A program made the position numbers and the translations under genes. Positions 1 to 6,848 of a stretch of DNA of 17,321 nucleotides are shown in pieces; position 1 is the stretch's first letter; the number at the start of each line of letters is the position of its first letter. The notes below the pieces were generated by a model that was given only the letters and a program-made list of their open reading frames with translations, was not told where the DNA came from and did not search any database. The DNA lies in assembly GCA_021779335.1 (NCBI GenBank), contig JAJYAW010000017.1, positions 1-17,321 on the forward strand, given 5' to 3'. The stretch comes from Myxococcales bacterium. GTDB taxonomy: Bacteria; Myxococcota; Myxococcia; Myxococcales; Anaeromyxobacteraceae.

Positions 1-112
1 CTGGGCCGCCGGCGCGCTGACCGCCATGATCTGGTGGCGCCACCAGGAGAACATCGGCCGGCTGCTGCGGGGCGAGGAGCGGCCGAAGCCGAGGAAGGCG
101 AAGGCGGCCTGA
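1..112 (+). CDS. plsY: Glycerol-3-phosphate acyltransferase PlsY, C-terminal end (partial)
   Basis: Only the last 36 codons are in the window (frame from base 2, stop TGA 110-112). They encode a hydrophobic stretch (WAAGALTAMIWW) followed by RHQENIGRLLRGEERPKPRK and a short Ala/Lys tail. The order 'last membrane helix, then RH.ENI.RLL.GEE, then basic tail' is the usual ending of PlsY. PlsY is the inner-membrane enzyme that moves the acyl group of acyl-phosphate to glycerol-3-phosphate in phospholipid synthesis. The catalytic motifs lie outside the window, so the name rests on the tail alone. The same tail recurs exactly at 4520-4646, so whether this copy or the other belongs to the intact gene cannot be settled here; this one is open at the left edge and may be complete. 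Confidence 0.7.
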   Translation, partial: WAAGALTAMIWWRHQENIGRLLRGEERPKPRKAKAA

Positions 113-127
113 GGGGGAGGGCGCCTG
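1..127 (+). repeat. 127-bp direct repeat, copy A (plsY tail)
   Basis: Bases 1-127 are identical to 4520-4646 (offset 4519), ending in GGGGGAGGGCGCCTG in both. After that the copies diverge at once. The left limit of copy A is the window edge, so the true repeat may be longer. Identity includes the 15 bases after the plsY stop, so this is a recent duplication and not conserved coding sequence. Confidence 0.95.
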
Positions 128-138
128 CGGTTCGCGGT

Positions 139-314
139 CTAGCGGCATGCGTGGGACGCGGGGTCGCAGAGCTTGCCCGGCGCGCAGTCGTTCTGGACCT
201 GGCAATCGCTCACGCACTGGCCGGTGGTCATGTCGCAGGCGTAGAGGCCACGGCCCGTCTTGTGCCGTAGACGGGCGGCGCGAAGTTGTCCCAGCCGCAG
301 GGCCCCGTCTGCGA
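139..314 (-). pseudogene. Frameshifted 3' remnant of a Cys-rich secreted protein gene
   Basis: Read on the minus strand, one frame gives SQTGPCGWDNFAPPVYGT. The next frame continues GRGLYACDMTTGQC, then VSDCQVQNDC, APGKLCDPASHACR and a stop (139-141). Adding one base near 261-264 (ggc ac_ aag) joins them into a smooth PVYGTKTGRGLYACD. The Cys spacing and Asp/Asn residues resemble the C-terminal 'C..D.DC..G..C' tails common in myxobacterial lipoproteins. No protein-like sequence continues upstream of about 314, where the DUF3857 gene's leader begins, so the 5' part is gone. A sequencing error could explain the frameshift but not the missing 5' part. Confidence 0.6.
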
Positions 315-383
315 GGGAGGGCGGCGGACTGCTCGGGCTCCGCGCCTCGGCGAATTCGCTACCGACCGTGCCGGCCCGCCCCT

Positions 384-434
384 TACACTCCACGTCCGCT
401 TCGTTTGCCCGGCCGCCGGGCAGGCCCGGGGAGG
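384..434 (+). promoter_or_regulatory. Leader of the DUF3857 gene: possible -10, hairpin, Shine-Dalgarno
   Basis: TACACT at 384-389 could be a -10 box, but I see no convincing -35 at the right distance. A perfect 6-bp hairpin (GCCCGG / CCGGGC, 3-nt loop) spans 407-421. A strong Shine-Dalgarno, GGGGAGG, follows at 428-434, four bases before the ATG at 439. The Shine-Dalgarno decides the start; the promoter call is weak. Confidence 0.35.
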
Positions 435-438
435 CCTC

Positions 439-3400
439 ATGACCGTGTTCGCGGCGCACTCGCTGGCGCTGGCGCTCTGCGCCGTGCCGCCCTGGCAGGC
501 TTCTGCCTTCACCGCCAACCCGGTGGCGCTCGCCGCCGCCGCTGGTGGGCTCCAGGTCTCCAAGGGCGTCGAGGTGGACGTGCTCCGCGAGGAGACCGAC
601 CTGCGCTTCGATGAGGCCGGCCGCTTCACCCGGCGGGTCCGGCTCGTCTACGTGCCGCGGACCGCCGCCGGGGCCGCGGCCTGGGCGGAGAGCTCCGCCG
701 CCTGGTTGCCCTCCAGCGAGGCCCGCCCCGAGCTGCGGGTCCGGGTCATCTCACCGGGCGGCCGGGTCCGCTGGCTCGACCCGGCCACGGCCGTGGACGG
801 GGCGGCCGAGCAGCGCGGCGCCCAGATCTACAGCGACGAGCGGGTCCTGCGCGCGCCCCTGCCGGGCATCGAGGCCGGCGTCGTCGTGGAGGAGGAGATC
901 ACGGTGCGCGAGACCGTCCCCTTCTTCGCGGCCGGCCTGGCCACCCGGCTCCTGGCCAGCCGCGCCCTCCCGGTCCGCTCGGTCGGCTTCCACGTCGAGG
1001 CGCCGACCTCGCTGCCGCTGCGGGTTCAAGCCTGGGGCTTGCCGACCCCGAAGGAGAGCGTCCGCGACGGGCGGCGAGTGGTCGACCTGGAGCTGGAGGA
1101 CCTGCCGGCGCGGCCTGTCGTCGAGCCCTGGGCGCCGGCGGCGATGGCCCGACCCCGCTACCTGGCGGTCTCGACCGGCAGGAGCTGGGGGGCCGTGGCG
1201 GCGGCCTACGCCGAGAGCGCCGAGCGCCAGCTCCAGGGCGCCGACCTTGGGCCGGTGGCCAGGCAGCTCCTGTCGCGCGGAGACTCGCCCGAGGTGGCCG
1301 GCCAGAAGGTGCTGGACTGGATGGCCGGGAAGGTCCGCTACACGGGCCTCTCGCTCGGCGACTCCGGGCTGGTCCCGGCCAGGCCGGCCGAGACGCTGGA
1401 GCGCGGCTTCGGCGACTGCAAGGACCTCTCGCTGCTGGCGGTGGCCGTGCTGCGGGCCAGCGGGCGCAAGGCCCAGCTGGCGCTGCTCCGGACCGGCCGC
1501 GACGAGCTCGACCCAGGCCAGTTCGGCGTTGGGGCGTTCGACCACGCCGTGGTGCGAATCGAGGCGACGCCCCCGGTTTGGCTCGATCCGGCCGGCGGCG
1601 CGCTGGCCGGCCACCTCGGCCAGGACGCCCAAGGGCGCCTGGCGCTACTGGTCGACCGGTCGACCACCGCCCTGGTGAGCACCCCGGCCGACGGCCCGGC
1701 GGACAACCGTATCGTGCAGCGCCGCCGCATCGAGCTGGCTGCTTCTGGCTGGGCCCACTCCAGGGAAGAGGTCCGCTACGCCGGCCTGCCGGCCGTCTAC
1801 GCCCGGCGCTACTACTCCACGACCAGCGCCGAGGAGGCCGACGCGACCGACCGGGACCGCCTGGCGCTGCTGGCGGACGGGCACGTCCAGCGCACCTTCA
1901 CCCCAGGCGTTGGCCGGGAGGAGGCGCGTCTCCAACTCGTCGCCGACGCGTCGCGGTGGGGCACCACCGGGAACGACCAGGCCGAGGCGGTGGTGACGGC
2001 GCGCCAGGTCTTCCGCTACCTTCCGGACTTCTTCCGCACCTCGCCGGTGGGCCAGGGCTTGGCCGAGGAGAAGCCGCCGGTGCGCCGCGAGGGGATGGAG
2101 CTGCCCTACGCCCACGAGGTGGAGCTCCGATACGAGGTGGTGCCGCCGCCGGGGTTCCGCGCCATGCCGCTGCCGCCCGTGGACGGCTTCGCGGTGGGGT
2201 CGGCCCGCTTCAGCGCCGACCTTGCCGTCGACGGCGCCGGCGCGGCGGTGGTCACCTACCACTTCGAGATCGGCCGAACCCTGCAGCCCGGAGAGGTGGT
2301 GCGGCTCTGGCAGGAGGTGGCGGCTCGGACCCGGGAGGACGGCCCGCGAGTCCGCTTCGAGCGGACCAGCCAGGCGCTGCTGAGGGAGGGCAAGGACGTG
2401 GCGGCCCTGGGGGAGCTGCGCCGGCTGGCGGCTCTCGAGCCGCTTGCCGCGGCGCCGCGCAACCGGCTGGCGCTGGCGCTGCTCTCCCTCGGCATGGGAG
2501 ACGCCGCCCGAGCCGAGGCCCGGCGGGCGGTGGCGCTCGAGCCCGGGCAGGAGTGGGCCGCGCGGGTGCTCGGTTACGTGCTGATGCACGATCTCCTGGG
2601 GCGCGCCTGGACCACCGGGGCCGACCTGGCAGGCGCCGAGGCCGCATTCCGCCAGGCCAGGGCGGTGTTGCCGCGCAGCCCGACGCCCCGCGGGATGCTG
2701 GCGCGGGTGCTGCTGCGCAGCCCGGGCGGCGCCCTCGTCGGCCCGGGCCCCAGGCTGGAGGAGGCGCTCTCCGAGCTCAAGGTGGTGCGGGAGGAGCTCT
2801 CCGATCACTCCTACGACGACGACTACCTCCAAGCGCTCTTCACCGCCGGCCGGATCAAGGAGGCCCTGGCGACGGCCCGGTCCATGCCCGCGGGGGCCCG
2901 GCGCAACGCCATCCTGACGGCCTGCGCGATGTTGCAGGGGACGGACGCGCTGCTGCAGGTGGTGAGGGGGATCGAGGAGCAGGACCGAGCGGCGGCCGGG
3001 CAGGCGGCCTTCTTCGAGCTGGTCCGGACACGCCACTACCAGGCGCTGGCCTCCATCCTGGGAGCGATGCGGGTACGCGGGGCGCTCGACGGCGGGTCGG
3101 CCGCGGGGGTCGAGATCTTCGAGCGGATGCGCCGGCAGGAGGCCGTCTCCCTCGACCGAAAGGATCCGGCCAGCCTTCCGGGCCTGCTGTTCCAGGCCCT
3201 GGCCGCGCGCGACCCGGCGGCCGCGCTGGCCCCGCTGCTGCGCGGCAAGGAGGCGATCGACCTCGGCGAGGTTCAGGAGCTCGCCACCTCCGGCGTGGCC
3301 ACGTTGGGCAAAGAGGCGGAGGGGATGGAGTTCGAGGTGATGGTCGACATCTTCCTCTCGGTCGGCAAGGTCCGCGTCGAGGGGGACGGCCCCCCGTGGC

Positions 3401-4539
3401 GGGTGGCGATGGAGGTGCCGGCCAACGGCAAGGCCGACACGAGCCCGTTCGTGCTCTACGCCGTCCGGCAAGACGGCCTGCCGCGGGTGGCCCTGGCCAT
3501 GCCGACCCGAGAGCAGCTGGCCGAACTCGCGTGGCAGCTCGACCGGGGCGGTGACCAGGCGGGCGCGCGGCGCATCCTCGGCTGGGCGCTCCAGGGGCTC
3601 CACGCTGCCACCCCGGGCGACCCGAGCTTCGGCGGCGTCGCCTCGGCACTCTGGCCCGGCGACGCCAAGGCCACCACCCAGGACGTCCGTCGCACCGCCG
3701 CCGCACTGGCGGCCTTCACCAGAGGCGCGCCGGGCGCCTACCCGGCCCTCGACCTCGAGCCGCTCCGCCAGCAGGCCACCGGCCCCGCCCGGATCGCCCT
3801 CAGCTACGCCGCACTGATGGAGACGCCGGCCTCCGCGCCGGAGCGGCTGCTCGCGCTCTCCGACGAGCTGCTGGGGGCCGGGCCGGCCATGGTCGACGCT
3901 GTCTGGTGGCGGCGCGCCCACGCGCTGCGCCGGCTGGGGCGGGCCCCCGAGGGCGTGGCGGCGGCGGAGGCCAGGCTCAAGGCCGATCCGTCCGACCGCA
4001 TCGCGCTCCGGACCATCGCCGTGATCGCCATGCGGACCGGTGACGCCCTGGCCTTCCGGGCTGCCGCCGCCCGGCTGCTGGCGCTCCCGGGGGCGACGGC
4101 GGACGACTGGAACGACGTGGCCTGGTACCGACTCGCCTGGGAGGACCCGCCCCCGGCGAGCGCGCTCGAGGAAGCCCGCAAGGCGGTCACCCTCACGAAG
4201 CGCCCGGACGCCTCCACCCTCCACACCCTGGCGACGATCGAGGCGTTCGGGGGCCGGCCGCCGGCGGACGCCGTGGCCACCCTGCGGCGGGCACTGAAGG
4301 TCCGGGACGGGAAGGTCCAGCCGGCCGACTGGCTGGTGCTCGGACGCGTCGCCGAGGCCTACGGCCTGCCGGAGGCGGCCACCGCCTGCTACCGCCGGGT
4401 CACGCCGGCAACCGCGGAAGACCTGGCCAGCCCCGGGGAGCTGGCGGCGCGGCGGTTGAAGGGGCTAACCGCGCACTTCACGGCAACTTCAAACGCACCG
4501 GTTCAGCGAGCCCCATCGCCTGGGCCGCCGGCGCGCTGA
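439..4539 (+). CDS. Exported DUF3857 / transglutaminase-like / TPR protein, 1366 aa
   Basis: The ORF is open from 286, but ATG 439 has a strong Shine-Dalgarno and is followed by a signal peptide (hydrophobic to about residue 23, WQASA), so this start is preferred. Residues ~40-215 look like DUF3857 (LRFDEAGRFTRRVRLVYVP, ...VVEEEITVRETVPFF). Residues ~265-390 are a transglutaminase-like core with the expected triad: C327 in GFGDCKDLSLL, H369 in FDHAVV and D383 in WLDPA. TPR-like helices follow at ~655-760 and ~1158-1291. Family members are periplasmic or envelope proteins of mostly unknown substrate; the intact Cys-His-Asp triad suggests an active thiol enzyme (protease or transglutaminase), which is inference. 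The gene stands alone. Oddly, its last six codons and stop (4519-4539) lie in the duplicated plsY tail in another frame, so the original C-terminus has been replaced. Confidence 0.9.
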   Translation: MTVFAAHSLALALCAVPPWQASAFTANPVALAAAAGGLQVSKGVEVDVLREETDLRFDEAGRFTRRVRLVYVPRTAAGAAAWAESSAAWLPSSEARPELRVRVISPGGRVRWLDPATAVDGAAEQRGAQIYSDERVLRAPLPGIEAGVVVEEEITVRETVPFFAAGLATRLLASRALPVRSVGFHVEAPTSLPLRVQAWGLPTPKESVRDGRRVVDLELEDLPARPVVEPWAPAAMARPRYLAVSTGRSWGAVAAAYAESAERQLQGADLGPVARQLLSRGDSPEVAGQKVLDWMAGKVRYTGLSLGDSGLVPARPAETLERGFGDCKDLSLLAVAVLRASGRKAQLALLRTGRDELDPGQFGVGAFDHAVVRIEATPPVWLDPAGGALAGHLGQDAQGRLALLVDRSTTALVSTPADGPADNRIVQRRRIELAASGWAHSREEVRYAGLPAVYARRYYSTTSAEEADATDRDRLALLADGHVQRTFTPGVGREEARLQLVADASRWGTTGNDQAEAVVTARQVFRYLPDFFRTSPVGQGLAEEKPPVRREGMELPYAHEVELRYEVVPPPGFRAMPLPPVDGFAVGSARFSADLAVDGAGAAVVTYHFEIGRTLQPGEVVRLWQEVAARTREDGPRVRFERTSQALLREGKDVAALGELRRLAALEPLAAAPRNRLALALLSLGMGDAARAEARRAVALEPGQEWAARVLGYVLMHDLLGRAWTTGADLAGAEAAFRQARAVLPRSPTPRGMLARVLLRSPGGALVGPGPRLEEALSELKVVREELSDHSYDDDYLQALFTAGRIKEALATARSMPAGARRNAILTACAMLQGTDALLQVVRGIEEQDRAAAGQAAFFELVRTRHYQALASILGAMRVRGALDGGSAAGVEIFERMRRQEAVSLDRKDPASLPGLLFQALAARDPAAALAPLLRGKEAIDLGEVQELATSGVATLGKEAEGMEFEVMVDIFLSVGKVRVEGDGPPWRVAMEVPANGKADTSPFVLYAVRQDGLPRVALAMPTREQLAELAWQLDRGGDQAGARRILGWALQGLHAATPGDPSFGGVASALWPGDAKATTQDVRRTAAALAAFTRGAPGAYPALDLEPLRQQATGPARIALSYAALMETPASAPERLLALSDELLGAGPAMVDAVWWRRAHALRRLGRAPEGVAAAEARLKADPSDRIALRTIAVIAMRTGDALAFRAAAARLLALPGATADDWNDVAWYRLAWEDPPPASALEEARKAVTLTKRPDASTLHTLATIEAFGGRPPADAVATLRRALKVRDGKVQPADWLVLGRVAEAYGLPEAATACYRRVTPATAEDLASPGELAARRLKGLTAHFTATSNAPVQRAPSPGPPAR
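4461..4514. repeat. Imperfect inverted repeat at the duplication junction
   Basis: GGGGCTAACCG (4461-4471) can pair with CGGTT (4499-4503) plus AGCCCC (4509-4514), leaving a 5-nt bulge and a 27-nt loop. It lies inside the 3' end of the DUF3857 gene, just before the repeat copy at 4520. The stretch 4466-4505 is only about 55 % G+C, well below its surroundings, so it may be a foreign or junction sequence. A role as terminator or recombination site is not shown. Confidence 0.4.
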
Positions 4540-4646
4540 CCGCCATGATCTGGTGGCGCCACCAGGAGAACATCGGCCGGCTGCTGCGGGGCGAGGAGCG
4601 GCCGAAGCCGAGGAAGGCGAAGGCGGCCTGAGGGGGAGGGCGCCTG
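4520..4646 (+). repeat. 127-bp direct repeat, copy B (plsY tail)
   Basis: Exact copy of 1-127. It overlaps the end of the DUF3857 gene (stop 4537-4539) and holds the plsY tail reading frame (4521-4631, stop TGA 4629-4631). Confidence 0.95.
4521..4631 (+). pseudogene. plsY: plsY tail fragment (36 codons, no start)
   Basis: Same 36 codons as at the left edge. Upstream, the frame stays open through the low-GC stretch (…GNFKRTGSASPIA), but this is not PlsY-like: the expected membrane helices are absent, and the DNA there codes for the DUF3857 protein in another frame. It is therefore a detached gene end created by duplication or recombination. Confidence 0.7.
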
Positions 4647-4698
4647 GACCGGCGCGGCCTCCCCGTGCGCGCTCGCCCGCCGTGAGCCGGCGCCGCCG

Positions 4699-4733
4699 TT
4701 GACGTCCTGGGCCGCCCGCGCTACGTCGATCCC
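4699..4733 (+). promoter_or_regulatory. Sigma-70-type promoter placed for a leaderless mRNA
   Basis: TTGACG (4699-4704), a 17-base spacer and TACGTC (4722-4727) are followed after six bases by the ATG of the Dabb gene at 4734. Transcription would then start at or within a base or two of the ATG. No Shine-Dalgarno is present, which fits a leaderless message. The -35 is good (5 of 6); the -10 is weak. Confidence 0.45.
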
Positions 4734-5039
4734 ATGACCGTCAAGCACATCGTCCTCTTCAAGCTCAAGGAGTCCGCGGCGGGCGCCTCGAGGGCGGCGA
4801 ACGCGCGCGCGATCAAGGAGAAGGTCGAGGCGCTGCGCGGCCGCATCCCCGGCGTGCGCCAGCTCGAGGTCGGGATCGACTTCGAGCGCTCGGCGGCCGC
4901 CTACGACGTCGCCCTCTACTCCGAGTTCGACAGCCGCGAGGCGCTCGCCGCGTACCAGAGGCACCCGGAGCACGTCGCGGTCGGCGACTTCATCGCCGCG
5001 GTGCGCGAGGCGCGCGTCGTCGTGGACTACGAGGCCTAG
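4734..5039 (+). CDS. Dabb-family (stress-responsive alpha/beta barrel) protein, 101 aa
   Basis: The protein begins MTVKHIVLFKLKESA and contains REALAAYQRHPEHVAVGDF before a C-terminal ARVVVDYEA strand. 'HIV.FK.K', 'Y..HP.H' and the ferredoxin-like length of about 100 residues are hallmarks of the Dabb (PF07876) family, which forms dimeric alpha/beta barrels. Functions differ widely (stress proteins, polyketide cyclases), and none can be assigned here. It is a complete single-domain member. It is probably transcribed alone from the promoter just upstream and translated without a leader. The following sequence stays open in the same frame but belongs to a decayed lipoprotein gene. Confidence 0.88.
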   Translation: MTVKHIVLFKLKESAAGASRAANARAIKEKVEALRGRIPGVRQLEVGIDFERSAAAYDVALYSEFDSREALAAYQRHPEHVAVGDFIAAVREARVVVDYEA

Positions 5040-5098
5040 CGCCTGGGAGCGCCGGCGAGGCGGCGCCCTTCCTCCCCGGGCCAGCCGTCCACACGCTG

Positions 5099-5738
5099 GT
5101 GCTGCAGCCGGCTGGCCGCCGACGCCCGCGGCCCGCCGTCGTCGGGCCCTGGCGAGGCGCTGCTGCTCCCCTTCACCGGCCTGGCGCTGGCCCTCGCCCT
5201 GACCGGCTGCGGGGGCTCGTCGTCGCCCGCGCCCGCCGGCCCGCCCGCCGCGCCGCTGGTGGTCGCGCCGGCCTGGGTCACCGCGGGCCAGGCCGGCTTC
5301 GCGGCCAGCGTCTCGCCGCGAGACGGCGTCACCTACGCCTGGACCGCCACCAACGGGACCATCACCTCCGGCGCGGCCACTCCCGCCATCACCTTCACGC
5401 CCGGCGCCGGCGGCAGCGCGACGCTGACCTGCACCCTGACCAGCGGGGGCGGCTCGGCCGCCGGCTCGGCCACCGCGGTGATCGTCGCCGCGCCCGCCAC
5501 GCCGACCGTCGTGGCCCCCGCCTACGTCACCCAGGGTGAGAGCGGCTACGCCGCCGCGGTGGCGGCCCAGCCCGGCCTGGTGGACCTGCGGCTCCTGACC
5601 GAGCAGACCGGCTTCAGGCGCAACCGCCGGTTCCGCTTCGCTCCGGACCTGGAACTCGTCGAGGAGCCCGGGTGGGCCGAGGCCGCCGAAGGCCCGGCGC
5701 CCAGGAAGCCACGCCTCACCGAGCGCACGCGGAGATGA
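5099..5738 (+). pseudogene. Decayed Ig-like-repeat lipoprotein gene fused to an unrelated tail
   Basis: In the frame ending at 5736-5738, a hydrophobic stretch (LLLPFTGLALALALTGC) ends in a lipobox with Cys at 5208-5210. A full Ig/PKD-like repeat follows (VVAPAWVTAGQAGFAASV … TYAWTATNGTITSG … TLTCTLTSGG). A second repeat starts (TVVAPAYVTQGESGYAAAV) but stops after about 28 residues near 5575. The tail then changes to an Arg-rich sequence (LLTEQTGFRRNRRFRFAPDL), slightly like the end of Fic-type proteins but not assignable. This frame has no ATG, GTG or TTG between the Dabb stop and the lipobox; a GTG at 5099 in another frame would need a frameshift near 5155. Both the missing start and the fused tail point to a broken gene. 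Confidence 0.6.
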
Positions 5739-6026
5739 GCCGAAGCTGACCCTGGGAGGCGCAGCTGCCACTCCCCCGGGTCGACGGCCACCAATGCGAG
5801 CCGCGATGGTGTGTGCCCGCGATGATCGAGGCGCCGGCGATCGGAAGCCGGGTCATGCGGGTGAGACCTCCAACCCGCTTCGAGTCCGATGACGCACGCT
5901 CCGGTGACTTCGGAACCACTGGCCCAGCTCCTCGGCGCCCTGGGCCGCGCCGCGCGCGCCGTCCTCACCAAGGGCATCGTCGGAGCCCTCTTCCCGCTCG
6001 GGGCTGCCAGCCGCCTTCCCACGCCA
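5739..6026. other. About 290 bp with no recognisable gene
   Basis: Short ORFs exist on both strands, but none has a Shine-Dalgarno, a recognisable motif or a convincing composition. The first half is visibly poorer in G+C than the neighbours, as in the foreign-looking tail just before it. I see no tRNA, insertion-sequence end or clear promoter. Confidence 0.5.
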
Positions 6027-6045
6027 GGTCGGGTATCCTCCGACC
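6027..6045 (+). promoter_or_regulatory. Hairpin / possible -10 box directly before a small ORF
   Basis: GGTCGG (6027-6032) and CCGACC (6040-6045) form a perfect 6-bp stem with a 7-nt loop that contains TATCCT (6034-6039). TATCCT could be a -10 box six bases before the ATG at 6046, the same distance as at the Dabb gene. No good -35 is seen. It could equally be an operator. Confidence 0.3.
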
Positions 6046-6141
6046 ATGCTCGATCCCGCCGACCTGCTCACCGCCGCAAAGATCGCCTGCAGCTACTACG
6101 CGAAGGGCGACGTCGGGAAGATCAAGAAGGCGCTCGGGTAG
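6046..6141 (+). CDS. Possible 31-aa small protein
   Basis: ATG 6046 to TAG 6139-6141 encodes MLDPADLLTAAKIACSYYAK, then GDVGKIKKALG. The composition (aromatics, Lys, Ile, few Arg/Pro) is unlike the random frames of this GC-rich DNA. It reads as one amphipathic helix with a basic end. There is no Shine-Dalgarno, and a leaderless start is possible. I recognise no family. It precedes the lipoprotein gene at 6210 on the same strand, 68 bases away. It could also be the relic of a larger gene. Confidence 0.4.
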   Translation: MLDPADLLTAAKIACSYYAKGDVGKIKKALG

Positions 6142-6209
6142 GCGGACGGGCCGGCTCACCCTCTCCGCCGGCCCTCCAGCCCCCCGCCGAGGACGTGGGG
6201 AGGCTCACC

Positions 6210-6764
6210 ATGCGGTCGTCGAGCAGGTGGCCGCCGGGACGGCGGTCAGGGGTCGAGATGAGCCGGATGGCTGCGGCCCTGGCGATGCTCGCGCTCTCCG
6301 GCTGCGTCGTGGCGCGCTTCGGCGCCGGGGCCACGGCCGGCGGCGACCCGAGGTGGCGACCGATCACCGTCGACAGCGAGCTGGGGCTGGCGCTTCCCCT
6401 CGACCGCCGGGGGACCGTCATCGGTTCGGTGCTCGCCGTGGGGCGCAACCAGACGACGCGCGGTGGACCTCCGCTGGTCGGACTGGAGGCGGCCGTCCCC
6501 GTGGGCGCCGGCGCGACCGTGCCCCGGGCCGCCTCCGGGGCGGCCGCATCCAGGGAGGGGCCGACGACCCTCCTGGGCGGGAGGCTCGAGGCCGGGCATG
6601 ACGACCGGGGCCGGTACGTGGGGGGTGCCTTGGTGGCGCGGCGGCTGTTCGCGCCCTGGGGCATGATCATGCCCTCCGTGGAGGTGGTCGTGGCGGCGGG
6701 GAGCTACCTGGATGGCCCCAGGCGCCCGGTCGTGGGCGCGCACGTCCTCGTGGGAATCTTCTAG
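6210..6764 (+). CDS. Predicted lipoprotein of unknown function, 184 aa
   Basis: ATG 6210 has a strong Shine-Dalgarno (GGGGAGG, 6197-6203) and reads MRSSSRWPPGRRSGVEMSRM. A second ATG at 6258 (AGGGG five bases upstream) gives a tighter signal peptide, MSRMAAALAMLALSGC; both are possible. The lipobox is LSGC. The mature part alternates short strands and Gly-rich turns (SELGLALPLDRRGTVIGSVLAVG, GGALVARRLF, VEVVVAAGSYLDG, VGAHVLVGIF). This looks like an outer-membrane-associated beta protein, similar in style to small porin-like or surface proteins, but I recognise no family. It converges with the membrane-protein gene ending at 6849. Confidence 0.75.
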   Translation: MRSSSRWPPGRRSGVEMSRMAAALAMLALSGCVVARFGAGATAGGDPRWRPITVDSELGLALPLDRRGTVIGSVLAVGRNQTTRGGPPLVGLEAAVPVGAGATVPRAASGAAASREGPTTLLGGRLEAGHDDRGRYVGGALVARRLFAPWGMIMPSVEVVVAAGSYLDGPRRPVVGAHVLVGIF

Positions 6765-6766
6765 GA

Positions 6767-6802
6767 GGCGCCGAGCACGGCGCCGCCGTGGCCCCGGCGG
6801 CG
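6767..6802. terminator. Overlapping GC hairpins between convergent genes
   Basis: Two mutually exclusive hairpins start two bases after the lipoprotein stop. One is GGCGCC-GAGCAC-GGCGCC (6767-6784). The other is CGCCGCCG-TGGCCC-CGGCGGCG (6781-6802, 8-bp stem). There is no T-run, so factor-independent termination is uncertain, but the position suits a bidirectional terminator. Confidence 0.4.
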
Positions 6803-6848
6803 AGGAGGAGGAAGGCGGCGCGGGGGGAGGGCGCCCGCGCCCTGGCCA

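Noticed and set aside
1645..4224. 859-aa minus-strand ORF opposite the DUF3857 gene
   Set aside because: Its sequence is Arg/Gly/Pro-rich without domains, as expected for the antisense frame of high-GC coding DNA; the plus strand has clear motifs.
4461..4514. Possible integron attC site (TAAC … GGTT, inverted repeat)
   Set aside because: The outer boxes do not fit RYYYAAC and GTTRRRY, and inner arms are missing; no integrase or cassette array is nearby.
5716..6022. Minus-strand ORFs in the gap 5739-6026
   Set aside because: No Shine-Dalgarno, no motif, and mutually overlapping frames; none preferred over the others.
6823..6835. 13-mer GGGGGAGGGCGCC shared with the end of the plsY repeat (113-125, 4632-4644)
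   Set aside because: Flanking similarity is weak and the motif is plain GC-rich sequence; probably chance.
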